Assembly: GCF_013817345.1 (NCBI RefSeq) | Contig: NZ_JACDCW010000026.1 | Location: forward strand, 1 to 42,128 | Origin: Methylibium sp. | GTDB lineage: Bacteria; Pseudomonadota; Gammaproteobacteria; Burkholderiales; Burkholderiaceae_C | Reading direction: 5' to 3' | DNA length: 42,128 nucleotides | In this document: positions 9,889 through 17,501 of the stretch, piece after piece | How the letters are laid out: every line of letters begins with the position of its first letter | Position numbering within the stretch: position 1 is the first letter of the stretch | The notes under the pieces: generated by a model | Database searches by the model: none | Told to the model about the DNA's origin: nothing | The model's input: only the letters and a program-made list of their open reading frames with translations | Program-made: the position numbers and the translations under genes

Positions 9889-11558
9889 CTGGCCGGCTGG
9901 CGCAGCCGTCGCTGGAGCGTGTGCTGGCGTCGATCGAGCCACCGGCCTTCAGCTACGAGGTGCGCGAGATCGGCCTGCAGGTCGCCGGGCTGATGACGAC
10001 CGACATGGTCAGGCGCCGAGTGGCAGCACCCCTGGAGAGCGCGCCCGAAGGCATTCATCACGCCGCCGTGCAAGGCGGCTCGCCGCTGCGCGCCGACCGC
10101 CTGCTGCTGCCCGGGCGCTGCCGCGGCGACGTCGATGCGCTGAGCACGCATTACGGCATCGTCGTGCAGCGCGGGCCCGAGGAGCTCAAGGACTTGCCGC
10201 AGTTCTTCAACCGCGAAGCGCGCGCCATCGACCTGAACGAATACGAGGTGGCGATCTTCGCGGAGATCGTCGATGCACCGCGCCTAACGGTCGAGCAGAT
10301 CGTCGCGCGCGCCAGGGAGCTGGCGCGCGACGGCGCCGACGTGATCGACCTCGGCTGCCTGCCCGCCACACCGTTCGAGCACCTGGAAGACAGCGTGCGC
10401 GCGCTCAAAGGCGAAGGCCTGTCGGTGAGCGTTGACTCGATGCTCACCGACGAGTTGCTGCGCGGCGGCCGCGCCGGCGCCGACTACCTTCTTAGTCTCA
10501 AGCTGGAGACGCTGTGGGTGGCCGACGAGTGCGCGGCCACGCCCGTGCTGATCGCCAGCGACCAGAGCGACATGGCTTCGCTGTTCGAAGCCATCGAGCA
10601 GATGCAGCGGCGCGGCAAGCCCTTCCTCGCCGACCCGATCCTCGATCCGATTCCCTTCGGCTTCACGAATTCGCTCGTGCGCTATCACGCCCTGCGCCAA
10701 CGCTTCCCTGAAGCACCGATCATGATGGGCATCGGTAACGTCACGGAGCTGACCGAGGCCGACACGAGCGGCATCAACGCAGTGCTGTTCGGCGTTTGTG
10801 CCGAGCTCCAGGTAGCGGCCGTGCTGACCACGCAGGTGAGCAAGCACGCGCGGCGCGCCGTGAAGGAGGCCGACCTGGCGCGCCGCATCATGCACGCGGC
10901 GGCGCGTCACAACACGCTCCCCAAGGGCTTGAGCGGCGGTCTGATGACGACGCACGACAAGCAGCCTTTTCCCGACACGCCGGAAGAAATCGCGGCCACC
11001 GCCGCGCTGGTGCGCGACCCCAACTTCCGCGTGCAGATTTCGCCTGAAGGGTTGCACGTGTACAACCGCGATGGCATGCGGCTCGCACAGGATGCCTTCG
11101 CGCTGTGGCCCCAGCTCGGGCTCGAGAACGACGCGGCGCATGCGTTCTACATGGGTGTGGAGTTGGCGCAGGCGGAGATCGCCTTCAAGCTGGGCAAGCG
11201 CTACGTGCAGGACCAGCCGCTCGATTGGGGCGTGGCGGCGGAGCGGTCGCGCGAAAGCAAGGATGAATGGTGTGCGCCGGGGACGACGCTGGCCGGCACG
11301 AGAAAACCCTCACCCCAGCCCTCTCCCACTTCCGTGGGAGAGGGAGCAACGCCAGCTTCGGCTGCAGAGGGAGCAACGCCAGCTTCGGCTGCAGAGGGAA
11401 CATCTCCAGCACTTGCCGTAAAGAGACCAACGCCGGCTTCCACTGCACCGCAAGCAAAGTCAGCCCCTGCCGCGAAGAACGTTACGTCCGCCCCGATGGA
11501 CGACGGCCTTACTCCCTCGCCCCGCGTGCGGGGAGAGGGCCGGGGTGAGGGGCGCTGA
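9867..11558 (+). CDS. Dihydropteroate synthase-like protein of the H4MPT island (DUF6513-type)
   Basis: A 563-residue protein with an N-terminal domain (residues 1-120, MEHIVFLTGRLAQPSLERVL) fused to a pterin-binding TIM-barrel region (LARDGADVIDLGCLPATPF, then VSVDSMLTDELLRGGRAGADY). This resembles dihydropteroate synthase and is typical of methanopterin islands, where it probably joins the pterin to the arylamine ribose unit (inference). The family-like part ends near SKDEWCAPGTTLAG, about residue 478. The remaining 85 residues are low-complexity and come from two copies of a dispersed palindromic repeat and a 27-base tandem repeat, so they are unlikely to be functional. ATG 9867 overlaps dmrB. 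Confidence 0.85.
   Translation: MEHIVFLTGRLAQPSLERVLASIEPPAFSYEVREIGLQVAGLMTTDMVRRRVAAPLESAPEGIHHAAVQGGSPLRADRLLLPGRCRGDVDALSTHYGIVVQRGPEELKDLPQFFNREARAIDLNEYEVAIFAEIVDAPRLTVEQIVARARELARDGADVIDLGCLPATPFEHLEDSVRALKGEGLSVSVDSMLTDELLRGGRAGADYLLSLKLETLWVADECAATPVLIASDQSDMASLFEAIEQMQRRGKPFLADPILDPIPFGFTNSLVRYHALRQRFPEAPIMMGIGNVTELTEADTSGINAVLFGVCAELQVAAVLTTQVSKHARRAVKEADLARRIMHAAARHNTLPKGLSGGLMTTHDKQPFPDTPEEIAATAALVRDPNFRVQISPEGLHVYNRDGMRLAQDAFALWPQLGLENDAAHAFYMGVELAQAEIAFKLGKRYVQDQPLDWGVAAERSRESKDEWCAPGTTLAGTRKPSPQPSPTSVGEGATPASAAEGATPASAAEGTSPALAVKRPTPASTAPQAKSAPAAKNVTSAPMDDGLTPSPRVRGEGRGEGR
11306..11344 (-). repeat. REP-like palindromic repeat, copy 3
   Basis: CCCTCACCCCAGCCCTCTCC followed by a hairpin end GTGGGAGAGGG. 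It lies inside the reading frame of the dihydropteroate-synthase-like gene and is the inverted partner of copy 4 about 170 bases on. Confidence 0.78.
11340..11393 (+). repeat. 27-base tandem repeat, two perfect copies
   Basis: Units 11340-11366 and 11367-11393 are identical (start GAGGGAGCAACGCC) and a third, diverged unit begins at 11394. They encode GATPASAAE repeats. The unit starts with the end of repeat copy 3, so it probably arose by slippage or unequal exchange there. Confidence 0.9.
11513..11553 (+). repeat. REP-like palindromic repeat, copy 4
   Basis: A CCCCGCGTGCGGGG hairpin followed by AGAGGGCCGGGGTGAGGGG. It supplies the last codons (RVRGEGRGEGR) of the dihydropteroate-synthase-like gene. 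Confidence 0.78.
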
Positions 11559-11578
11559 CCCGAGAACCACACGAACCC

Positions 11579-12310
11579 ATGAACGACCAGATCTTCGAAA
11601 CGGTGGTCACCACCGTCGCCCCCGACGGCACACCGCATGTGGCGCCGATGGGCGTGCGTTACCGCGGCGAGCACGTCATCCTCATGCCGTTTCGCCCCTC
11701 GACCACGTTCGACAACATCTCCGCCACGGGCCACGCGGTGCTCAACCTGTTGACCGACACGCGCGTGTTCGCCGCTTGCGTGGCGGCGCGCTGGCTGGGT
11801 CGGCGCGAGTGGCCGATGGTGGCGGCCGAGCGCATCAGCGGCGTGCGGCTGGCCGCAGCGCTCGGCCACGTGGAGCTGAAGCTGCACGCCCAGAGCGACG
11901 ACGCGCAGCGCCCGGTGTTGACCATGGCGCGAGTGCATGAAGCGCAGCACGCGCCCTACATCGGCTTCAACCGCGCGCAGGCCGCGGTGATCGAAGGCGC
12001 AGTGCTGGTAAGTCGCCTGCACATGCTGAGCGCCGAGAAGATCGACGCCGAGCTGGCCTACCTGCGAATCGCCATCGACAAGACTGCCGGGCCCGAGGAA
12101 CGCGAAGCCTGGGGCTGGCTGCTCCAAGCCATCGAACGGCACCGCAAGGGCGCAGCGCCGGCCCCTGAAGGCAGCGAAGCCAGCGCGGACGACACGGGCG
12201 ACGCAGGCAGCACAGGCGGCACAGGAAGTGCAGACAGCGCAGGCAGCATGGGCGGCGCAGGCGGCGCAGGCGGCGCAGGCGGCGCAGGCGGCGCAGGCGG
12301 CGGAGCATGA
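11579..12310 (+). CDS. DUF447 family protein of the H4MPT island
   Basis: A 243-residue protein of the DUF447 family, which has a flavin-reductase-like split-barrel look (TTVAPDGTPHVAPMGVRYRG, MPFRPSTTFDNISATGHAVLN). It is a common partner of methanopterin and methanofuran genes in archaea and methylotrophs; its reaction is not known to me. The conserved part ends near EREAWGWLLQAIERHRKG, about residue 193. The last 50 residues are Gly/Ala/Ser-rich and end in a (GGA)n tract made by a 9-base tandem repeat. The TGA overlaps the next ATG (ATGA), so translation is probably coupled to the MfnB-like gene. Confidence 0.82.
   Translation: MNDQIFETVVTTVAPDGTPHVAPMGVRYRGEHVILMPFRPSTTFDNISATGHAVLNLLTDTRVFAACVAARWLGRREWPMVAAERISGVRLAAALGHVELKLHAQSDDAQRPVLTMARVHEAQHAPYIGFNRAQAAVIEGAVLVSRLHMLSAEKIDAELAYLRIAIDKTAGPEEREAWGWLLQAIERHRKGAAPAPEGSEASADDTGDAGSTGGTGSADSAGSMGGAGGAGGAGGAGGAGGGA
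12251..12304 (+). repeat. 9-base tandem repeat at the 3' end of the DUF447 gene
   Basis: Five perfect GGCGGCGCA units (12251-12295) and a sixth ending GGA. In frame they encode a Gly-Gly-Ala tract. Copy number may vary between strains without changing the frame. Confidence 0.92.
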
Positions 12311-13020
12311 AGCTGCTCGTGAGCGTGCGCAGCGTGGACGAGGCGCTGCTGGCGGCGGAAGCCGGCGCGGACTTCATCGACTGCAAGGAACCGCACGCCG
12401 GCGCGCTGGGCGCCCTGCCGCTAAAAACGTTGAGCGCGGTCGTGGCGGCGCTGCGCGCGCGGTATCCGGGTCGGCCGATCAGCGCGACGGTCGGCGATTT
12501 CGCGGCCGATGCGCGGGGTCCCGTGCTCGAGCGCGTGGCCGCCACGGCCGCGTGTGGCGTGGATTACGTGAAGGTCGGCGTGCTGCCCGGCGCACGGCTT
12601 TTGCTCGATGCACTGGCGCAATGCGACGCGGCGGTGGTGCCCGTGTTCATCGCCGACGCAGGCCTGGACGAAGCCCTGCTCGCGCGCGCCTGCGAGCACG
12701 ACTTCCCGGCGCTGATGCTCGACACCGCAGACAAGGCGCGCGGCAGCCTGTTCGACGTGCTGGACGATGCGGCCCTCCAGCGCTTCGTACTGCGCGTGCG
12801 CGCGGCCGGCAAGCTGAGCGGCCTGGCCGGCGCGCTGCGCCGTCAACACCTGCCGCACCTGGCCGCGCTGGCGCCCGATTTCGCCGGCTTTCGCAGCGCG
12901 GTTTGCGATGGTGCGCGCACCGAAGCGCTCAGCGTGCCGCGCCTGCGCGAACTGCGTGCGGCCCTGCATCGGCCAACGCCCGCCTCGAGCCCGACCTGGC
13001 CTACGTTGACGCCGGCTTGA
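12307..13020 (+). CDS. MfnB-like (5-formylfuran-3-yl)methyl phosphate synthase (DUF556)
   Basis: MfnB converts two glyceraldehyde-3-phosphate molecules into the furan precursor of methanofuran. The 237-residue protein has the family start MKLLVSVRSVDEALLAAEAG, with the presumed Schiff-base lysine at position 27 in DFIDCKEP. Further conserved lysines are at 89 (DYVKVGVLPG) and 168 (GKLSGLAGAL), matching the lysine-rich active site known for the family. Presence of this gene and of an MfnE-like kinase at the other end of the window indicates that a methanofuran-type cofactor is made for the Fhc complex. The gene ends the first half of the island; a 64-base gap separates it from a convergent small gene. 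Confidence 0.88.
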   Translation: MKLLVSVRSVDEALLAAEAGADFIDCKEPHAGALGALPLKTLSAVVAALRARYPGRPISATVGDFAADARGPVLERVAATAACGVDYVKVGVLPGARLLLDALAQCDAAVVPVFIADAGLDEALLARACEHDFPALMLDTADKARGSLFDVLDDAALQRFVLRVRAAGKLSGLAGALRRQHLPHLAALAPDFAGFRSAVCDGARTEALSVPRLRELRAALHRPTPASSPTWPTLTPA

Positions 13021-13084
13021 TCAGCCGGGACAGCAGGCCCTGCCTGGGCGGCGGCCCGGCGCTACCGCCGCAGCCGGAAGTGAA

Positions 13085-13336
13085 TCAAACCGACGTGCCG
13101 CTGGACCAGACGCGCAGCATCTCGTTGTAGACGCAGGCGCCCATGATGGTCAGGCGAACTTGCTCGCCCGCCCCTTGCAGCCAGCCCAGGGCAATGTAGT
13201 CGGCCAGTTCCCCGGCATCGAGCTGGGCCGAGCGGCCGGTTTCGATGCGATCGACCGCCTCGCGGAAGTGCACGTTGAGCCGCTCACCCCGGCTGAGCGG
13301 CAAGCCACGATCAAGCTTCGCAACGGGATTGGGCAT
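13085..13336 (-). CDS. Small conserved-looking protein of unknown function
   Basis: I do not recognise this 83-residue protein. ATG 13336 is supported by an AGGAGG 5 bases upstream (complement of 13342-13347), so the longer frame to 13393 is not used. The product is soluble, with no signal or membrane segment; RGERLNVHFREAVDRIETG and LADYIALGWLQGAGEQVRL suggest a small helical protein. It converges on the MfnB-like gene. Its own promoter probably lies in 13350-13480. Confidence 0.65.
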   Translation of the reverse strand: MPNPVAKLDRGLPLSRGERLNVHFREAVDRIETGRSAQLDAGELADYIALGWLQGAGEQVRLTIMGACVYNEMLRVWSSGTSV

Positions 13337-13483
13337 GGTGTCCTCCTGTTGAGCAATATAGCGAACCGGATGTGACCGCTCGACCCTTTTCAACCTTTGG
13401 AAACTACGTGAAAACCATGTGCTGCACCGCGCAAATGACAGCTTGCTGCAAAGAAACTCAGCCGTTGTGGCTTCGTAGCCAGC

Positions 13484-14023
13484 TCAGCGGCCGAGTTGCT
13501 TCAGGCGCGCGGGCTCCACGATCTCGATCCAGTAACCATCCGGGTCCTTGATGAAGGCCACGTCCTTCATCTTTCCCTGCTCCGGGCGCTTCACGTAGGG
13601 CACGGCGTTCTCGTCGAACCAGCGCACGGCGGCGTCGAGGTCGGGCACCGAGAAGCAGATGTGGCCGAAACCCTGCGGCTGCGCATTGCCGTCGTGGTAG
13701 CGGAAGTCGGCTTGATCCTCCGTGCCCCAGTTGTGGGTGAGTTCCAGCACGCCGCGTTGTGCGAAGGTCCAGGCGGTGCGTTCGCCGGCATCGTCCGGCG
13801 GCGGGGCTTCTCCACCGGCCAACCGGGCCAGGAAGTACAGGGTGAACTTCATCTCGGGGAAGTCGAGCTTGCGCAGCACGCGCATGCCGAACACGCGCGT
13901 GTAGAAGTCGAGCGCGACCTTCGGGTCCTTCACGCGCAGCATCGTGTGGTTGAGCGTGAAGCCGGCGGACGCAGCGGGCGGCTGCTCGCAGACGCCGGGG
14001 TGGGATTCGGTGGTGAAGCTCAT
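13484..14023 (-). CDS. gloA: Glyoxalase I (lactoylglutathione lyase)
   Basis: Converts the hemithioacetal of methylglyoxal and glutathione to S-lactoylglutathione. The 179-residue protein is of the longer class (insert APPPDDAGERTAW, NWGTEDQADFRYHDGNAQPQ) found in plants, yeast and many proteobacteria. The four metal ligands are all visible: His26 (FTLNHTMLRV), Glu94 (GVLELTHNWG), His121 (GFGHICFSV) and Glu167 (GYWIEIVEP). I chose ATG 14023 because an upstream GGAG is present; the frame is open to 14176 only through the 3' end of the LysR gene. It lies 40 bases downstream of the LysR gene on the same strand. Confidence 0.93.
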   Translation of the reverse strand: MSFTTESHPGVCEQPPAASAGFTLNHTMLRVKDPKVALDFYTRVFGMRVLRKLDFPEMKFTLYFLARLAGGEAPPPDDAGERTAWTFAQRGVLELTHNWGTEDQADFRYHDGNAQPQGFGHICFSVPDLDAAVRWFDENAVPYVKRPEQGKMKDVAFIKDPDGYWIEIVEPARLKQLGR

Positions 14024-14063
14024 GGCGTGACTCCAGAAAGAAGGGAGGGATGCTCGGCCGACT

Positions 14064-15059
14064 CTACGGGTTTGCCGTGGATTCGCTGAGCGCGCGCACG
14101 CAAATGGGCGCGAACTGTGCCGCCGGCTCGGGCGGCGGCAGGGTGCACCGCCGCTGCATGAGATCGTTGCGCGCAAAGAGCTCGGCCACCCAGTCCACGA
14201 ACACGCGCAGCTTGGTGCTCAGGTGCCGGTTGGGCGGGTACACCACGTGCAGCGGCAGCGGGTCCACGCACCAGTCGGCCAGCACGGGTTCGAGTTCGCC
14301 CCGGTCGATGCAGACCTCCAGCATGAACGACGGTGCCTGCAGCACGCCCAGACCGGCGATCGCGGCCGCCACGTAGGCATTGGAGTCGTTGACCGAGACG
14401 ATGTGGCGCCCCCGGATCTCGATGCGCTCGCCGTTCTTCGTGAAGTCGAAGGGGAAGATGCGGCCGGTGTGGGATGAGAAATAGTTCACCACCGTGTGCC
14501 CGGTCTCCAGATCGCGTGGATGGCGCGGCACGCCATGGCGCTTCAGGTAGCCGGGCGAGGCGGCAGCGATGAAATGCAGCTCCGCGATGCGCCGCGCCAC
14601 CAGCGACTGGTCGGTGAGCACGCCGCCGCGCAGCACGCAATCGACGTTCTCGCCGATCAGATCGACCGGCCGGTCGGTAACGCCGAGGTCGATCTGGATG
14701 TCCGGGTACAGGGCGTGAAACTCGGGCAGCGCCGGGACGAGCACCAGGCGCCCGAGTGAGGCGCTGATATCGATGCGCAGCCGGCCGCGCGGGTTGGCCT
14801 TGGCCTGCGACATGCCCGCTTCGAGCTCGTCCACCTCGCCCAGCAGGCGCAGCGCGCGCTCGTAGTAGGCGGCGCCGTCGGGCGTGACCGTCACGCGCCG
14901 AGTCGTCCGGTTGAGCAGCTTGGTGTGCAGGTGGCCTTCGAGCGACTGGATCAGCCGAGTGACCGTGGGCTTGGGCAGCGCCATCGAATCGGCGGCCTTG
15001 GTGAAGTTGCCGGCCTCGACGACCCGCACGAAGGCCTGCATTGCAGCGAACTTGTCCAT
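14064..15059 (-). CDS. LysR-family regulator divergent from the RND efflux operon
   Basis: A 331-residue LysR-type regulator: N-terminal winged helix (MDKFAAMQAFVRVVEAGNFT, KAADSMALPKPTVTRLIQSL) and a type-2 periplasmic-binding-like effector domain (LRIDISASLGRLVLVPALPE, VDCVLRGGVL). It resembles the subgroup close to DmlR and similar regulators. The start has a strong AGGAGG-like site just upstream. It is transcribed away from the hydrolase-RND operon across a 178-base region, the standard arrangement for a local regulator that also controls itself. The inducer is unknown. Confidence 0.93.
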   Translation of the reverse strand: MDKFAAMQAFVRVVEAGNFTKAADSMALPKPTVTRLIQSLEGHLHTKLLNRTTRRVTVTPDGAAYYERALRLLGEVDELEAGMSQAKANPRGRLRIDISASLGRLVLVPALPEFHALYPDIQIDLGVTDRPVDLIGENVDCVLRGGVLTDQSLVARRIAELHFIAAASPGYLKRHGVPRHPRDLETGHTVVNYFSSHTGRIFPFDFTKNGERIEIRGRHIVSVNDSNAYVAAAIAGLGVLQAPSFMLEVCIDRGELEPVLADWCVDPLPLHVVYPPNRHLSTKLRVFVDWVAELFARNDLMQRRCTLPPPEPAAQFAPICVRALSESTANP

Positions 15060-15145
15060 CGGTCCTCCTCCTCTTGGGGCGCTCTGGCGTCGTGATTTTG
15101 TAGGGGTTGGAAACCGCCTGAGAGGCGCCGATTGTTGCGTTGGCG

Positions 15146-15176
15146 AAATAAAGCATGAGCGACATGGCTATTTATT
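15146..15176. promoter_or_regulatory. AT-rich imperfect inverted repeat in the LysR/efflux intergenic region
   Basis: AAATAAAGC on the left and GCTATTTATT on the right form an imperfect palindrome in an unusually AT-rich patch between the divergent starts. It could be the LysR binding site or a promoter. Position and symmetry are the only evidence. Confidence 0.3.
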
Positions 15177-15237
15177 AACGGGGGGTCACGATCTATCTTC
15201 TGCTGCATCGCAACAAGATCTACCGCCCTCAGGCGAA

Positions 15238-16119
15238 ATGCAGATGTCCACCGTCCCGTTCAATCGATTCGCCGCGCCGACCAACGAGCAAATACCGCTC
15301 GACGCAGCCCGCTCGCTGCCGGCCCGCATCTACGGACAACGGAGCCGCACGGCCGCGCCTTCGAATTCGGCATCCGGGCGGCCGCTGGTGCTGCATTTCC
15401 ACGCCGGCGCCTTCGTCAGCGGCGGATTGGACAGTGGCGAGCTCGTCGCCGGCCTGCTCGCCGAGGCCGGCGCGGTGGTCATCTCGATCGACTACCCGCT
15501 CGCGCCGAAGCAGCCGTTTCCCGCAGCCGTCGAAGCCGGCCATGCCGCGCTCGAATGGGCGCATCGCCAGCGCGGCCGGCTGGCCGGCCCGGCCGCGAAT
15601 CTCTGGGTGGCAGGTGAAGAAGCGGGCGGCAACCTTGCAGCCGCCGTCGCGGCAATGGCACGCGACCAGCAACAGCCGCAACTCGCCGGTCAGATCCTGC
15701 TGTCGCCCATGCTCGACACCTGCGTGGCGACCGCTTCGCTGCGCAAGGCGCAAGCCGGCCCGGTCGGTTGCCGCTGGGCCGACGGCTGGCATGACTATCT
15801 GGCCGGCCCCGACGACGCGATTCACCCTTACGCGGCGCCCGGCCGCGCACTGCGTCTGGCCGGCCTGCCGCCGACCTTGCTCATCACTGCCGAGGACGAC
15901 CCGATGCGCGACGAGACGCACGCATACGCCGAGCGCCTGCGCGAGGCGGGCGTCATCGTCGAACAAGCGCTCCTGCCTGCGCCGACCGGCTGGCCCTGTG
16001 CCTTCATGCAAACGCCGCAAGCCGAGCCCGTCTGGGCTGCTGCGCTGCGCGACAGGCTGCGCCGCTTTCTTTCGGCGGATCAGGCAAGAAGCGGCGGCGA
16101 TCCGCCTACCGCTGCATAA
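15238..16119 (+). CDS. Alpha/beta-hydrolase-fold protein lacking its catalytic serine and histidine
   Basis: A 293-residue protein of the hormone-sensitive-lipase-like group, recognised by PLVLHFHAGAFVSGG, ISIDYPLAPKQPFPAAVE and LLITAEDDPMRDE. The nucleophile elbow, normally GDSAGG, reads GEEAGG, so the serine position (128) holds glutamate. The usual His-containing block (G-x-x-H-x-F) reads GWPCAF, with cysteine in place of histidine, and the oxyanion motif HGG reads HAG. It therefore looks catalytically inactive as an esterase. It is the first gene of the efflux operon, so a binding or regulatory role, or a different chemistry, is possible. ATG 15244, six bases on, is an alternative start. 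Confidence 0.85.
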   Translation: MQMSTVPFNRFAAPTNEQIPLDAARSLPARIYGQRSRTAAPSNSASGRPLVLHFHAGAFVSGGLDSGELVAGLLAEAGAVVISIDYPLAPKQPFPAAVEAGHAALEWAHRQRGRLAGPAANLWVAGEEAGGNLAAAVAAMARDQQQPQLAGQILLSPMLDTCVATASLRKAQAGPVGCRWADGWHDYLAGPDDAIHPYAAPGRALRLAGLPPTLLITAEDDPMRDETHAYAERLREAGVIVEQALLPAPTGWPCAFMQTPQAEPVWAAALRDRLRRFLSADQARSGGDPPTAA

Positions 16120-16138
16120 GCCGTCGTTTCTAGACGGC
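16120..16138 (+). other. Short hairpin between the hydrolase and the adaptor gene
   Basis: GCCGTC, 7-base loop, GACGGC, with no T-run. It may protect or process the mRNA; it is too weak to call a terminator. Confidence 0.3.
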
Positions 16139-16211
16139 CTCGCGTGCCGTTCCGCCGCTCACGCGTCGCTTTTCGATCCCCCATTCAACAACTCGAAATC
16201 AGGAAACCGCC

Positions 16212-17456
16212 ATGACACGTTCCCTCCTCGAAGGCACCCGTTCGCGGCTCGCCGCCGCCGGCATTGTCTTGACGACGCTGACCGCGATCGCCGCCGTCGG
16301 CGCCGCCTTCTTCGGCATGCAGACCAGCAGCGCCGAAGCGCCGACCGAAGCACCGGTCGCCACGCCGGTCTCGGTGGCCACGGTCGTGCGCAGCGAGGTC
16401 TCCGCCTGGGACGAGTTCTCGGGCCGGCTCGAAGCGGTGGAACGCGTGGACGTCAGATCGCGTGTCGCCGGAGCGGTGCGCTCGGTGCACTTCCGCGAAG
16501 GCGCCCTCGTGAAGCGGGGCGAGCTGCTCATCACCATCGACCCGGCGCCTTATGCGGCCGAGGTGGAACAGGCCGAAGCGCAGGTCGCCGCCGCGCAGGC
16601 CCGCGTGACCCACACGCACAGCGAGCTCGATCGCGCCCGGCGCCTCCTGCAGGAAAGCGCCATCGCGCAGCGCGAGTACGACGAGCGCGTCAGCGCGCAA
16701 CTCCAGGCCGATGCGAGCCTGCGCGCCACGCAGGCCGCGCTGCAGTCGGCACGCCTCTCGCTCGGCTACACGCAGGTCCGCGCGCCGGTGGCCGGCCGCG
16801 TGGGCCGGCTCGAGGTGACCGTCGGCAACCTGGTGGCGGCCGGGCCCGGCGCGCCCGTGCTGACCACGCTCGTTTCGGTGAGCCCGATCTACGCCAGCTT
16901 CGAGGCCGACGAACAGGTCGTCGCCCGTGCGCTGAATGAACTGCAAGGCCTCGGCAAGGCAGGCGCGAGCGCACGCAGCCTGCTCGAACAGATTCCCGTG
17001 CAGATGGGCACAGCGGCCAGCAGCGGCACGCCCTTGGTCGGCCGGCTGCAACTGGTCGACAACCAGGTCGATGCGGCGAGCGGCACTGTGCGCGTGCGCG
17101 CCGTGTTCGACAACGCCGACGGCAGCCTGATGCCCGGCCAATTCGCCCGGCTGCGCATGGGCCACGCCCGCAACGGCAGCGCACTGCTGGTCAACGAGCG
17201 CGCGGTGGGCACTGACCAGGACAAGAAGTTCGTGATGGTGGTCGGCGCAGACAACCGGGCCGCGTACCGCGAGGTGACGCTCGGCGCGCACGTCGAGGGC
17301 CTGCGCGTCGTGACGGACGGTCTGAAGGCCGACGAGCGCATCGTCGTCAACGGACTGCAGCGCATTCGTCCGGGCGCGTTGGTCGAGCCCAAGCCGGTTG
17401 CGATGGACATCAAACCCGAAGTGCAGGCCCGCGCCAAGGCAGCCCCGCAATCCTGA
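16212..17456 (+). CDS. RND efflux periplasmic adaptor (MexE-like membrane fusion protein)
   Basis: A 414-residue adaptor joining the inner-membrane pump to the outer-membrane channel. An N-terminal membrane anchor (AGIVLTTLTAIAAVGAAFFG, residues 17-36) is followed by the beta-barrel/lipoyl part (FSGRLEAVERVDVRSRVAGA, VHFREGALVKRGELLITIDP), a coiled-coil hairpin (residues about 115-190) and the second lipoyl half (LGYTQVRAPVAGRVGRL). ATG 16212 has an AGGAA upstream. It belongs to the MexE/AcrA-type group and lies 45 bases before the pump gene. Confidence 0.94.
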   Translation: MTRSLLEGTRSRLAAAGIVLTTLTAIAAVGAAFFGMQTSSAEAPTEAPVATPVSVATVVRSEVSAWDEFSGRLEAVERVDVRSRVAGAVRSVHFREGALVKRGELLITIDPAPYAAEVEQAEAQVAAAQARVTHTHSELDRARRLLQESAIAQREYDERVSAQLQADASLRATQAALQSARLSLGYTQVRAPVAGRVGRLEVTVGNLVAAGPGAPVLTTLVSVSPIYASFEADEQVVARALNELQGLGKAGASARSLLEQIPVQMGTAASSGTPLVGRLQLVDNQVDAASGTVRVRAVFDNADGSLMPGQFARLRMGHARNGSALLVNERAVGTDQDKKFVMVVGADNRAAYREVTLGAHVEGLRVVTDGLKADERIVVNGLQRIRPGALVEPKPVAMDIKPEVQARAKAAPQS

Positions 17457-17501
17457 TCGGGCCGACGAGCCCGAAGCCCCGCAAACAAGAGGTAGGAAAC
17501 C

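Noticed and set aside
11340-11400. Possible CRISPR-like array from repeated units
   Set aside because: The 27-base units are directly adjacent with no spacers and are in frame with a gene.
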